The position numbers were made by a program, and so were the translations under genes. Positions 49,101-61,372 of a stretch of 64,000 nt of DNA are shown here, in pieces. Origin of the DNA: Patagioenas fasciata. Its lineage: Eukaryota; Chordata; Aves; Columbiformes; Columbidae. The DNA is taken from assembly GCF_037038585.1 (NCBI RefSeq), contig NC_092523.1:3477001-3541000 (forward strand), read 5' to 3'. The notes under the pieces are model-generated. The model saw only the letters and a list, made by a program, of their open reading frames with translations, was not told where the DNA came from and ran no database searches. Numbering within the stretch: position 1 is the first letter of the stretch; every line of letters starts with the position of its first letter.

Positions 49101-52100
49101 GTGCAGCTTGCATCCTTTTTCATGGATGGGAATCCATTTGTGTCATTTCCAAAACTTAACGGGAGGCAAGACGGACCCTTTGATGTAGATGGCAACAGCA
49201 ACTAAAATATACGATGTGGCTTTTTTCATTTGGAGGTTTTGCATATTCTGCACACAGTAGCTGGTAAATTCCAGTCCTGATAGAGAACATCCGCACTCCA
49301 GCACACTTTCCAATGGTATTGGGAACTATTTTTAAAAAGTACTCTGTAAATTTCAAGAGATTCAAACATCTGTGTGCCTATTAGCTGTTTCTTGTTGTTC
49401 TGCCTCTCAATATGTTCAAAACATTAAGGAAAAGCTAAAGTTGTCTGAAACTACTCAGCTGTCTAGCTGAGCAAAACCCATATTTGTGTAAAGCAAAATA
49501 TGTAAAGTGGCGTGAAAGCATCACTGTAAGTCAGATTATTTCTGCTTTCTGTCTCTTAGAGCTGGTGGGAATGCTTTGCAAGCTCTGGAAATGTTGATGT
49601 AATTATGTTGGACTCTGTAAACGTGGACCAGGACACGTTAGTGGAATTGTGACTGTGGTTGAAAGTAGCCCCATTGTGTCACATCCAAGCAGTTGAGGTG
49701 AAGAGGGTCCTGTGCACCTTGAGGTTTGATGTTCTTCATCAGCACCATATCATGAAGTGAGAACAGGACTTTCTTGTCCTGCCGGGGGAAAATCGCTGCT
49801 TAAAAACTGCTTGTGTCAAGTTTGGAGCACTGAACTTCTTTTCCTGTCACGCTACATGCGTTCCAGAACTGCCACGCTTTGAGACATCAGACAAATTGTG
49901 CAGAGCAGCTATAGAATTGTAGAATAGTTTGGGTTGGAAGGGACTGTCAAAGCTCCCCCAGTGCCACCCCTGCCATGAGCAGGGACATCTTCACCAGCTC
50001 AGGTTGCTCAGAGCCCCGTCCAGCCTGGCCTGGGATGTCTCCAGGGATGGTTCATCCACCACCTCTCTGCCCAACCTGGGCCAGGCTCTCACCACCCTCA
50101 GGGCCAACAATTTCTTTCTCATGTCCAGCCTGAATCTACCTCCTTGTGTTTAAAACCATCACCCCTTGTTCTATCACAACAGGCCCTGCTGAAAAGTCTG
50201 TCCCCATCTTTCTTATCGACCCTTTTAAGTACAGAAAGGCCATAATAAGGTCTCTCATTCAAACCAAAGTACTTTTTGAGCTTCAGCTACACGATGATGT
50301 CTGATGTCATTGGGTTTCCCAACCGAGTATTTATACAGACTGGCCAACCCCAGTGCTTTAGGCGATGACAAACTGCCCTCACAAGTGAGCACAATTAACT
50401 GAACATCTTGCATCACATTTGAAGCACGGAAGCTGATGGAGCACGTGTTCCCAGGGACTGACCCCCTGTTAGGTCAGCTTGTGTTGGCAACTATAAATAT
50501 GTGAAAAGTGATTGTTAAAAGCTGCTGAAACTATAGCTTCTTTATGTTAAAAAAATAAATTAAGTCTTGCTGGCTGTGTGCACCATCCACTCTGCTTTTG
50601 ATGCATCTATTCCGCTCTAATAACCAGTTGATTCCGTAAATCCTTTTACCACGTGCTTATATTCTCGTCAGCATGTTCAGGTTTATTTAGCTCATATTTA
50701 TTGCAGCCAGGTTTAGTGCGCTGTTGACCTTTAAAGCTTTGCTGAATCACGGGCTGCGGCTGCACCGCTGCCTCTGCCTTTTGTTGGATGTTAACTCCAT
50801 GCGCTAGAAAAAGCGTGGAGGAAGTGGGACTTAAGGGATCACATCAGATGCTTCAAAGGGGAGGAAAGTAAATGCTGCTGAACAAAGGAATGTTTGATCC
50901 GGGACTGGAAAAAGACTTGAAAAGCTTTGCTAGACTTCTGCCTGACCTCTGCCTCAGGTGCTCTTAATATAGATGAAATCTGAGAAGCGCTCCGAGCCTC
51001 AGCTTGAATTACTTCATGGATGGTGTTTTATACTTGCGATGTTTTCCTGAAATAATTTTCTAGAGAATAATACTAGCTTTGAACCGTTAATTTTGGAGTA
51101 ATAACTGCTAAAGCTGGGTTGCTCGCCCGTTGTGTTTGGAACTCCCCTCGGCCTGGTATTTAAAATATAAACAAAGTTATTTTATGCTTCAGCAAAATTG
51201 TAGAAGCAACTATGTCAAGTGTGAGTGGCCCCTTTTGCTCTGTTTGTTTGCTGTGTAGGAAGGGGGAACCCTTTTGATCATCCCAGTAGTCAGATACCAG
51301 TAATTCTCTGAAGCCCAATTCACCGAGGCTGCCTCAAATTAACTTCCATATTCTGCAAACAGCTCCGTTATTTGAGAGCCACCTACACAGCTCTCAGTTA
51401 CATTTATTTCTGATGATGTGTCTCAGTGGCTTAACCATAGTACCATACTCTGTACTGGAATTAGTAAAGCAGGAGTGTTTCAAACCTAATTCTACATAGA
51501 AAAGAAGGGTGGGTCTTATTCATCCATGTGCTCCTTTAACAGCAGCTTTTTGGGTTCCCAAAAAAAGGAGACCAAGCTCTCTGGTTATCAAACATGACGG
51601 GCTTGTTTCTCTTCTGATTTCCTCTTGTTAGCCCGGTTGTAGAAACCAAGGACTCGGGGGTTGTGTGAGTGGGGAATGGTTTGTTTTGTTTGCTTTTTCT
51701 CCCCCAGTGATGATGAATAAAACGTAATTGTAGAAGAGCTTCCCCTGCACAGTTTTCCCCTTCTCCTCCCTAAACCAATGCTGCATTTCAGGAATACAGC
51801 AGGAGCTGGTTCGTCAGGTTACCCAGCAGACTCAAGTGCGTGCATCTGAATTCAGCTTTGAGCGTAACAGCACAGTGGGTGCTGAAAGTGGAAATTATTT
51901 CAGCCAAAAAGGGATCTGTGCATTAAAGATGTTTCGTTTTGATTCCGTTATCCAATTCAGATGCGTGAATCTCTACATATTGTGCAGCATTTCATGAAGT
52001 GAACCGGTGGTTTCTCTTTGAGTGTTCAGGTCAATCCACAGCTCTTATGTTGTAGGATCAAGGATTTAGATCAGCAAATAAAGTGGCCAAATGTTCATGG

Positions 52101-54838
52101 TCTAGGGTGAAGGGGAGGAAACAGCAATCTTTAAAAAACTATTGAGTCTTAGACTTAGCTGGGTGAGCAGAAATATAATGTATTTGCACACCGTTTGGGC
52201 GTGACGCTTTCCCATTCCACAGTTGCAGAAATCATCTTTAAAAACCACCAGCTGTCGTACAAGAGGGAGCTATTTACATGTAGTTTTGTTGCAGTCAAGC
52301 CCAAGATTTGCATTGCAGGGATTTTTATTTGTTTCCTCCTCCCTAAAGGCTGGTTATATTTTATCATATCAAGCTAGAACTAGTGGATGAGTAGCGTGCA
52401 CCTGAATCCCACTTTTGAACTCATGCCTGTTGTGCTGAGCTTAGACATAACTGGGAAGAAATTCTCCGCAGATGGGTGTTAACAACAACCGTTAGCACAT
52501 TTTGTGTATGAAAGAAAGTCTACTTTGAATTGTGGAAAGCAGGAAAAGTTTATGAAAAGCTTTACTCCAAATGATCATGTAAATTTTCACCTCTGGCTTC
52601 ACTTGAGTGTGTGTTTGCCTTGTTACTTCGTGGCTTTGGCAGTCTCGTGCGATTACTTTTTTGCTTTTTTCCATCTAATAAGTCTTGTCTGAAATGTATA
52701 TGTGTCTCCTTTTCATCTGCTGCTGCTTTCCTAGCAAGCAGCGAAGTTTCTCGAAGGGATGTTTTACAGGCGATGTAAGATTTGTCACTTATGTCACATT
52801 GCAGAGGAAGATGATGCTGAGGAGGTGCCAGAATTTCAGGTGTCTGGGAAAATTGGAGCGAAGAAGCAGAGGAAATTAGAAGAGAAACAAGCCAGAAAAG
52901 CACAGAGAGAGGTAAGAATTTCCTGCCACGTCTAGAGCCCAGAGCAGAGCTTGAATAGCAGCTCTCAGCAAAGAGCTGGTGATGACAGACACCCCAGAAA
53001 GGTAAAGACAGTGTCATCACTACAAGGGTTGTGGTTTTGTCTTAAAAATTTAAATTGAGCTTTTTATGTCGTATCCCAAGAGGACTGTGGAAAGTGGTGT
53101 CTCGTTTTCTTTCCCTGAGGTTCTCTGGCATTCTCGTGGGCTTTTTACTGCATGTTTCCACTGCTTTGCAGTGCTGTCTCCCCTTAGAGATAAACTCAAG
53201 CCCACATTGCATTGTTGTATCGCTGGGGCTGTGACCAAAACCGTGGCCGGTTCTGAGCGGTGTTTTTCATGTGCTCTCAGAGCGCAAAAACTTTGTGTGG
53301 CTTTTTCTGTGTTTAGCAGTGTTTATTGTGTTTATGGATTGGGGGAGATGAAAAGTAGACCCTATAATCCACTGAAATCTGTGGTGCAGACAGATTTTGC
53401 TGGAAGTTTGGCCCTTAAACAGAGCAAACACACTGTAACTTTTTGGTTGTTGTTGCATAAATCTGTGTGTAAAAGTACTTAAATCCTGTTGCACTTTTTG
53501 CATTTTGCTTTTAATTCCAGGGAAGCAGCAGAGCTTTTGAATCTTAATTTCTCAGATGTGCTCATGGATGGCAGCAGGTTATACATTAATTCCTTTTAGT
53601 TGTTCTATATATTTTTTTGCAAGTCCTGTATTGTTCTGTAACTTGGAACGTGGGGTTGCAAGAGGTAAATAAAACTTACACGGCCTTTGCTTAACAGAGA
53701 CTGGAGTGCAGGGTGGACTTGACACGTCTTACAAAAAGAGAGGTTTTAGGAAAGTACTGACATTTCTAATGCGTGGAGCCTCCAAACAAAGCTTGTGAAA
53801 TCCAATTTTGAGAGGTTTAAATCCAGTTTCTGCTTTCCAGAACAGATAAGACAGTTGATAATAAACTTGATTATTATGTTATATATAAACTTCCATTACG
53901 ATCCTTTTCTCACTCATTCTACGCTTTAACCATTTTGTCATTACTTTCCATATTCATTCTGTTTAATTAGGCTCTTTTTTGTTGTGGAAAATTTGAGCAA
54001 AGTCGAATGAAGTTAGATAAGTAGCGGCTGGCAGAGCGAGGAATCTTTTGTTTCATTTTAAAACATGCTGATGTTTATTTTCCCGTGTAGACAGATAAAT
54101 TCCTCGGTTAGGGCCTTTGCTCTGACACACTTAAAGCCACAAATCCTCCATTTGAATGTTTTCTGCTTGTTCTCTTACTATATTTTCAAATTAAAGTATC
54201 CTGAAGAGACTGAATCTAAAAAATATCTAAACAATACACTAAACACCCTTTTCTATTTTTTCCCCATCTTGCAACAATCTCTTTGATAGATTTGGTTTAT
54301 GAACAAATGATAAAATGATTTGAAGAGAGCTTTTTGTTTAATAGATCCAGCCCAGGTTAATGATAGATTTGAATGTACCTCTCTCCTTAGAGTCCATTCT
54401 AACTAAATTTTAAATGTGGAGAAATGGAATGTCACAACACTTTATTACATAATATCACTATAATAATAAACTCATATGCACATTCAAGGCTTAAACCCTC
54501 ATTGAGATGCAGATAATGCCAGTGAGAAGGGTAATTTCTAAACCACAATGTTAAGTGTGCTGCAGATCAGGGTGGGGGGAGTTAAATTATAATGATTTTT
54601 TCTTGTTGTCTTTACTGTTTCTTTCTGAACGTGCATCTAGGAAGACAATAAGAAACCCCCTATCATATCACAATATGAAGTTTGAAAATGTCTGTTCAGG
54701 AAGAGTAATGGGTCTGGTTTGGGTTTGTTTTTTTAGGCTGAAGAAGCAGAGCGAGAAGAACGGAAAAAACTTGAGTCAAAAAGAGAGGAGGAAAGGCGGA
54801 AAGAAGAGGAGAGAATACGTCTGGAGGAAGAACGGCAG
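36658..54838 (+). CDS. DDRGK1: DDRGK1 (UFBP1), ER-anchored UFMylation adaptor; exons 1-4, 3' part missing
   Basis: The joined CDS is 36658-36745, 43001-43153, 52805-52911 and 54737-54838: 450 nt, 150 codons, no stop. The introns are GT-AG and junction phases agree (1, 1, 0). The product starts with a hydrophobic segment (about residues 3-21) ending in RLRG. An arginine-rich stretch around 55-71 (MPRRRR) follows, then an acidic patch (80-90), then SGKIGAKKQRKLEEKQARKA at 94-113, which is the hallmark of DDRGK1. A Glu/Arg/Lys-rich helix runs to residue 150. From family knowledge, DDRGK1 is a roughly 310-residue protein anchored in the ER membrane. It works with UFL1 and CDK5RAP3 in UFM1 conjugation, ER-phagy and ribosome quality control, and its C-terminal half has a winged-helix-type domain and the DDRGK motif. 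That half is not here, so exons 5 onward should lie past 64000. The start ATG has a good context (gccATGg) inside a CpG island. Confidence 0.92.
36746..43000 (+). other. DDRGK1: DDRGK1 intron 1
   Basis: This 6.25-kb phase-1 GT-AG intron runs from the CpG island (to about 37130) into AT-rich single-copy-looking sequence. The one clear repeat is a minus-strand CR1 at 40796-41310. I see no other exon or RNA gene in it. Confidence 0.85.
40796..41310 (-). mobile_element. CR1 LINE in DDRGK1 intron 1 (type B)
   Basis: Antisense to the gene. It includes 'gatggtggctccaccactgc' and 'ggcagttcagagatcagaag' and is highly similar to the intergenic copy at 20542. Confidence 0.9.
43001..43153 (+). CDS. DDRGK1: DDRGK1 coding exon 2 (basic linker)
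   Basis: The acceptor is ttctcttttccag|CC and the donor is GAAG|GTAACG. Both junctions are phase 1, and the split codon 30 reads GCC (Ala). The exon encodes residues 31-80: DKEHQQNVAAAVARPRP, then HEERGDGMPRRRRNMGTRM, then MAQRRAQQAEDWVE. In known DDRGK1 proteins the region after the anchor is a poorly conserved linker with an Arg cluster followed by an 'AQRRAQ' motif, and both are visible here. GC content and CpG are higher than in the surrounding intron. Confidence 0.88.
44690..44765 (+). mobile_element. Possible MIR-like SINE remnant in intron 2
   Basis: 'ggattagacccccagctttg' followed by 'ccatggactggctgtgtctg' follows the sense MIR core order. Diverged. Confidence 0.35.
49912..50256 (-). 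mobile_element. CR1 LINE in DDRGK1 intron 2 (type A)
   Basis: Antisense to the gene. It opens with 'tagaattgtagaatagtttg' and fades after 'ggccataataaggtctct'. Confidence 0.92.
52805..52911 (+). CDS. DDRGK1: DDRGK1 coding exon 3 (conserved GKIGAKK block)
   Basis: The acceptor is attgcag|AG, which completes codon 81 (GAG, Glu), and the donor is GAGAG|GTAAGA in phase 0. Residues 81-116 start with the acidic EEEDDAEEVPEF and continue into VSGKIGAKKQRKLEEKQARK and AQRE. The second half is the most conserved part of the N-terminal half of DDRGK1 and is the main basis for naming the gene. It begins the long charged helix that continues in exon 4 without a break in frame. Confidence 0.93.
52912..54736 (+). 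other. DDRGK1: DDRGK1 intron 3
   Basis: A 1.8-kb phase-0 GT-AG intron, AT-rich, ending in a long T tract before the acceptor. No repeat or exon seen. Confidence 0.85.
54737..54838 (+). CDS. DDRGK1: DDRGK1 coding exon 4 (charged helix)
   Basis: The acceptor is gtttttttag|GCT and the donor is GGCAG|GTGGGA, both phase 0. It encodes residues 117-150: AEEAEREERKKLESKREEER, then RKEEERIRLEEERQ. The near-uniform Glu/Arg/Lys composition predicts a long single helix or coiled coil, as in the family. Reading through the donor gives a hydrophobic stretch unlike the family, which supports the exon end. The next exon should continue with more EEE/KARE-type sequence, and I found nothing like it between 54839 and 64000. 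Confidence 0.9.
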
Positions 54839-55342
54839 GTGGGATTGGTTGTATTTGTAGATGGAAATTTTGTACCGATTTGCCTTAGAGATCGATCTAC
54901 GTACATTCTCTGATCAGCAGAACTCCCTTTGCCTTTCATTTCTATTTCTACATTTTTTAATTTGGCTCTTTTTTGGTGCTTCATTTTGTTTGAATGACAG
55001 CAACGCTCAGTTATTTCAACCGTACGTCCCAACTTTTTTCCTTCCAGTGCTTGGCAGAAGTGAAAACTGCTCCAAACATCAATGCACACGCAGCAGTGAA
55101 CACCCACTCACGGCCGAGTCCAGGGCAAAATGAAACCCAGTCTCCTGATAGCAAATTTGCTACTGCTGTGAGCCAGGGTGACAGCTTGTTTGCTTAATTT
55201 GTTATGTTGACAAACGTAGCTGATAAAGTTGGCCATAAATTTGTCTGGGAGGTGTTGAAGTGCACGTACGTGAAGGAAAGAGTTGTCGCAAGAGAAGCTT
55301 TGGGGGTTGCTTGCTTGGTGGCTGATAAGAAGAGTTTGGTTA

Positions 55343-55490
55343 TCACAGAATTGTAGAATAATGTAGATTGAAAGGCGACGGTCTGCTCTATTCTGCTCAA
55401 ACTGTGTCCGGGTAGAGCAGCTTGCTCAGGACTTTGCCTTCGAGTGTGGCTTAAGGAAGATGATTTTGCAGCTTAACCAGGCCCCTGTTC
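55343..55490 (-). mobile_element. Eroded CR1 fragment in intron 4
   Basis: It has 'atcacagaattgtagaataa', 'gcttgctcaggactttgcc' and 'cccctgttcc' in CR1 order, but is strongly diverged. Confidence 0.5.
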
Positions 55491-57244
55491 CATCACGCTC
55501 ATTTGAGCTGCTCCTGACAGCTGCAACCAGCAGGGCAGAAAGTGAGACACATCAGCAACTGATTTTGCAACTGTTGGGTAAAGTTATATTATTTCATTCT
55601 AATTATACAAACATAGACGTGCTTCACAATTTAAGATTTCTAAACTATGCATACAAAGGTGTGTGTTAGCAGGAACGACCCAGAAAAACAGGTACTTTGC
55701 AACTGGAATGCTTTTGTTGAATACAGTGAGGGAGCCAAACTTATTTCAGAGCTGCTTTTGGGTATTTCGGGCATCAGTGCTGCTGGTGAAGAACCGAGAA
55801 CAAGCGTCACGCTCTCTGCTGCTTGAGCAAGTTGTGTGGTGACTTTGCAATGTGCTTCTGGAGGCAAGAACCAAGGTGTTCTGCACAATCCTATGCTGGA
55901 TAATTGCCATCCCAGGGGAGCGGAGCCCCCAGCTTTCAGCGTGGATTTTCTGGGATACTTAAACGTGCGTGGAAATGTGTGTGTCTGGTTTGTAATGAGC
56001 AGATTTATTTTAATTAAGTGTAGGTTGTATAAGTGGAGTGTGTTGCTGATAACATTTTGAAAGAGGAAAAGGCAATTTTTCCTTTCCTCTGTTGGGGGCA
56101 CAAAAGCAGGATAAAGTGATTTTAATTTTTTCCATACGTTACACACGTCGATTGTATCCATGAGATCTTATTGTAGAATGTACGTTTACTTCTGGGTTTA
56201 TCCATCCTAAATCCTATATCTTCTGAACATTCTCTCGTTTCCTTTTCATCAATAGAAGGCCCTTGAATTTCAGAAATCAAAATGGATGAGGAGAATGTCA
56301 GTACTACAACATCAGGATGTGTAGCATGATCTGAGACTTTAACTTGTAAAGCAACTTGAACGAACTTCCAGGGGACCAGTTATTCTACAGCTGCCCTTCT
56401 GAGAGAAGTGTACAAAGTGAGAATTACACCTGGTAGTAGGCAAAGAGTAAATCCTGAGGCTGGACAAGGGATCTCGGTTAATCTGAGTCCCTCTCGTGCT
56501 TGGCCAAGGTGTTTCCTACCAGCACACCTCTCAGCCCTGGCGTCCTCTGGCGTCTGATGCTTTTCCCCTGCCCACACACTTCAGTAGCATCAGCTGCTGG
56601 TCCCTGTGACCACTCTGCTTTTCTCCTGAGTATTTCCCATTTCTCCCAGTTCAGAAGGAGGCAGGATGAGCTCTAAATCACGCATCTATTGCCCATCCTG
56701 CTCTCCGTGGGGCTTGGCACAACAGGTAACTCAGACCGCAAGTTTCCTTCCAGTGGTAGATTCTTACCAGTGGTTTTTTTCCACTCAGTCCTTTGATTTC
56801 TTTTTATTTTAAATAGATTGTTTTCTAGATTTCTGGGAATTTTATATCCTTGAAACCTGGTCAAAGTGAACCAAATGACTCCAATACCCATGGGGAATTA
56901 GGAGGGCACACTGGCTCGATGACTGTTTTAAGTGTCACTTCCTTTAGAGGAGGCTAATGAACAAACTTTCCGTTCCTTCCACTGCGGTAGCTGAATTGCT
57001 AAATAAATTGCAGCTGAGCTCAGCCAACCTGCTCGAAACAGGCTGTAGAGGACAGAGATGTTATCCCGTTAAATGCCTACAGGTCTGACTGGCTGAATAA
57101 TTGGGATCCGTCAGGCACGGTTGAAAAGTTGAGGAGGAAATAAGGGTGAAATTCTAACTAGGGGGTCTCTTCACACAGAAGGTGCTTATTCACATGTTGA
57201 GCTCTTTTTAATCCTGAGTATTTTGGTTGAATGAGGAAAGTTAG

Positions 57245-57452
57245 GTTATGGTTGGACTCGATGATCCTCAGGGTCTCTTGGAACCAAAGTGATTCTGTAA
57301 TTAATAGGAAGGGGTAAGTAAGGGTGTTGGAAAGTGTCTCCCAGAGTGCTGGAGACCCCCAGGCTGCACAGAGCTCTGGAATCTCTTGTCTGCTACACAA
57401 GGTGCCACATGAGACTCATCCAGCTGTGATAATGTGGACATTTTGTCAGAAA
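57245..57452 (+). repeat. 208-bp direct repeat, copy 1 (CR1 3' end plus non-CR1 flank)
   Basis: It is identical to 61165-61372 at 203 of 208 positions with no gap. The first 55 bp or so are a type B CR1 3' end ('ggttggactcgatgatcct'). The remaining 150 bp or so are not CR1. Confidence 0.92.
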
Positions 57453-60400
57453 GCTCGGTGATAAAAGAGGAATATAAACAAAAGGCTTTGGTGTCTTTAT
57501 AATGTTTTAAATGTTGTGCTCAACAGTCCCAAGGGGTGCTTACTAGAATTTTGAAAATTGCTCCGATGCCTAAATCTAGTTTGCTATTCACTTTCGGCAA
57601 TAACTTCCTTGGCTATTGAAATTCTGTAATTTTAACCTTTGTTTGGTTCATTTCTTTGTTCTTTCCAGTAGTCTTTATCAGGGCAGCAAACCCAGCTACA
57701 TCACAAACATTATTCTGCTACTCAGGGGAAGGTATTTCCAATATTTTATATTTTCCTTGTGTCTAAGACAAGTCAATAACCCAGTAGCCACTGAACATTT
57801 TGAGCGTGGGTTGCAGTAAATGTCCCTGACAATATTTAATGTCCATCCTAGGCTGTTTGCTAGTAATTTTAAGTCTGTCTTCATCCAATTCTTCAAGTGG
57901 AAGCAGAACAATTCAACAAATTGTACATGTTTAGGCAGCGTTGCCTGAGTTCCTGCTTCAGTCAGCAGAGAAAACTATTACAGGGAACTTGGTAATAACA
58001 AGACTTTGGTGGTTTAGTCTTGACTGGGTGATAGGAGGGGAAATAAATAGAATTAATAGAGACTTGATTACTCTGCGTGTCTTTATGATCACAACAGCTT
58101 ATCTTTCAATCTTGTTACAGACTGATTGTCTGCTGTAAAAGGTGCTGCCTCTCTCTTCTGGGTCCCTGTAAGCGATAAAGGGATCATTAAATATATTGTG
58201 TGTTTATAGCTCACATAGGATAAAATGGCATTTATATGTTCCTCTAGAGAAAAGACTCTTTATTTCCACAAGCAGCACTTTGTCATGAATAAGCCCTTGT
58301 GGACTGCACGTGATGATATTGTCCCCCCGTATAAGTTACGAGATTGAGATGCAAAATGCCAAATGGTAACTCGAGAAGTGACTGATAGTCATGACATAAA
58401 AACCAGAGGGTAGCTGGTTGTATGATTTTTGGAGACAATTTGATAACTGTCCTCCATAATATCCCGTAAAGCACAAGGATTTTAGAGTTTATCACTAAAG
58501 TTTGTCTGAGAAACACTATGGTTGTCAGCTTCATTTTTCCCTTCCTTTTCCAGTACATCAGAGTATTTCTGCAGATACAGCGATGTCTCCAAACAAGCAC
58601 AACCAGCTTTGTTGGCCACATTTCAGTTGAACTTTGTTTTCAGTGGCTCTCCCAAGAAGTGCCACCAAAATTGTGAACGTTGGGATGGACTTTGTGTGGA
58701 GTTTCCTTTCAGAGCTTCAGCTAAACTAATTTCTCCATCCCAGTCAACAGCAACAGGCGATTCCTGCACCATTAAAACCATCTGAAAGTTTTGTCGGATG
58801 ATGAAGGAAACCAAAGAAATTCAGGAGGAAAGAAACAACAAGTTGCAGTGTGCAGATCTTCTAGAAATTCCCTGGTGTTGATCTTTGATAAGGACTGTTA
58901 ACCTTTTCACATCCTGAGATATGGAGTCTAGTGGAAATATTGAATTCTCAATCAGATGAAAACCCACCTTGTTTTATAGGCAAATGGATATTTCTCTCCA
59001 ATTATTTTGGGGCAAGTATACCCAGCGCTGTAGTACAAGTGCGAACTTTACCTTCAGGGGAGTTATTGGGGCTAAAATCTTGCATATTCTTGTGCAAAAT
59101 AACCCTCTGGTTCTATTTAAATAGATTTGTATGTGCATACAAATAAAACGTGGTTGCCCCTTGGCTCCAGTGTTGCAAACCAGCTCATGTATTTTTAAAT
59201 TGAAGTTTCCTTTGCAGCGTTGTGCTGACCTGATTGGCTCTGCGGGTGAGGAAGCTCCTTTAGAACTGGCATTTGCTTGAGCTTCGCTTTACCCCGGGGA
59301 TTTCCCTTTAACTCTTGGAGATTTTTAGTGGTGAGATGGTTTACCAACCGCCACCTTATCAATGAGAGCGAACTTCCTCTGATGTTGCAAGACAGCGTCT
59401 TCATACAGAACCTTGCAGATTGCTCCAGAAATAAAAGGAGTGCAGACTGCTGTTTATTCACTTTCACGTTAAAACAAGAGGTATATTGCTCAACTACAGC
59501 TGTCCTCGAATTTTCCAAACCAGGGCAATTTCCTTTAGGCTTTCAGTTTTGCATTTAAGTGCTTAAATAAAAATGGTCTGGATGTTCAGCGCTATAGAAA
59601 TGGAGGATCTGCTTGTGATCCCTGTTGAAGCTTTTGAGAACTAAGACCCTGAAGTTCTGGCGCTTTGATTTAATATTTGATCATGGAGTTATTGCATTAC
59701 TTGTAGCGTTATGTGAATGTTATGATTTTTGTGCCCCTCAGCAGAACATTTCATGATCTGTTTGACATTTATATCCACTAGTTACACATAAACAGTGCGT
59801 TTCTGGAGCCTGATGGCGGCTGCTACATATTATAGTTTCAGTTTAAGCATCAACCTTCAAGTGTACTCCTTCAACTCTGGTTTTGAGGGGATAAGGACTG
59901 GCAAGAAACACGTTTTCTCTCTTTCTAAAGGTATTTCTTTAAATTTTGTGTCTAAACCCCGAGGTACTGGGGAGGAATCCTACAGATCCATCTGCTCTGT
60001 GCCAGCACTAACAGCATGAAAACTGGATGTTATCCAAGGCTTATTTGGTCCGTGAACCTCAAAGCATTTGGCGTAGGAACCAGTTTGTTCATCCTCATTC
60101 TGCACATTAAGGAAACAGCCACAAACCAGGAAGGACTGGTCGGAGGTGACGGCTGAAGAGAGTCCAGTGTTTGCTCTGCCTCCCTCCCTAGCAATGAGAT
60201 CTCTTCCACTTAGCACTCGGATTAAGCCACCTGGAAACGATTTGTTTGTCAGCAAGTTGGTTTTTTATCCGATTTGGAGGAGAGTTGGCCCAGCGCACAA
60301 CGAGCACTTTCCTCTTGGAGAAAGCTGCTTAGGCAAAGCTTTCAGAAAAGCTACTTACTCTGCAGGCCAATATCACTTAGACTCAGTGTCACCTTAAATG

Positions 60401-60759
60401 GGTTACTGCAGCGAAAGCTACAAACGGTAGCTCAATATCTTCTTGCTGGACGATACAGTCCTCACCATTTGCTAAAATAAACCTTCAAAGGCTGTAATCT
60501 GTCAACCAGAATGGTGCAGTTCCTCAAGCAGCGTCCCAAACTCCAGAAGGATTTATGATCCCAAGAGTCAAGCTTTGCTTTCAGCTGGAAGCCTGGGAGC
60601 GTTCAAGACGCTGTGGGTTTCACTGGGCAAAGATTGAGCTTTTGCGCGGTTGGCACAACGGATGTTTTTAATGTCGTGGAAATAATTGTTGGGATCAAGG
60701 GAAGAGGCCAAAACAGAAGGTGATGAGCTGAAGGGGCCTCAGAGCAAATCCAGGGCCTC

Positions 60760-61222
60760 GATGGGCAGGTGGGACAGGGGGAGCCTGGAGAGCAGTGGTA
60801 GGACTGGGTGCAGTGGGATGGGGGTGCTGACCAGATCTTATGAGGAGCAGTTGAGGAAATTGGGGCTGTTTAACCTGGAGAACAGGAGGCTGAACCTTCT
60901 TGCTGTCCACAACTACGTGAAAGAAGGTGGCAGTATGGAGGGTGTTGGTCTCTTTTCCCAAGTAGCAAGTGATAGGATGAGGGGAAATGGCCTCAAGTTT
61001 CACCAGGGGGGTTCAGATTGGATATTAGGAAAAAATTCTTAATGGAAAGGGTTATCGGACATTGGAACAGGCTGCCCAGGGCAGTGGTGGAGTCACCATC
61101 CCTGGAGGGGTTTAAAATACACAGAGATGAGGATCTCAGGGACATGGGGTAGTGCCAGAGTGAAGTTGTGGTTGGACTCGATGATCCTGAGGGTCTCTTG
61201 GAACCAAAGTGATTCTGTAATT
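60760..61222 (+). mobile_element. CR1 LINE in intron 4 (type B)
   Basis: Sense CR1 with 'gaggggaaatggcctcaagt', 'cattggaacaggctgcccag' and the terminus 'aaagtgattctgtaatt'. The 5' boundary is uncertain. Confidence 0.88.
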
Positions 61223-61372
61223 AATAGGTAGGGGTAAGTAAGGGTGTTGGAAAGTGGCTCCCAGAGTGCTGGAGACCCCCAGGCTGCACAGAGCTCTGGA
61301 ATCTCTTGTCTGCTACACAAGGCGCCACATGAGACTCATCCAGCTGTGATAATGTGGACATTTTGTCAGAAA
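61165..61372 (+). repeat. 208-bp direct repeat, copy 2
   Basis: The partner of 57245-57452. Here the CR1 part belongs to a longer CR1 that starts near 60760, so this looks like the parental context. Confidence 0.92.

Larger units (their letters stand above)
43154..52804 (+). other. DDRGK1: DDRGK1 intron 2
   Basis: This 9.65-kb phase-1 GT-AG intron holds a minus-strand CR1 at 49912-50256 and a weak MIR-like remnant at 44690-44765. The remainder is AT-rich sequence with no coding potential that I can support. I looked for a small in-phase exon carrying extra acidic linker residues and did not recognise one. Confidence 0.8.

Noticed and set aside
56240..56325. Possible exon after 'tcatcaatag' in intron 4
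   Set aside because: It reads into a stop within about 20 codons and does not match the DDRGK1 family.
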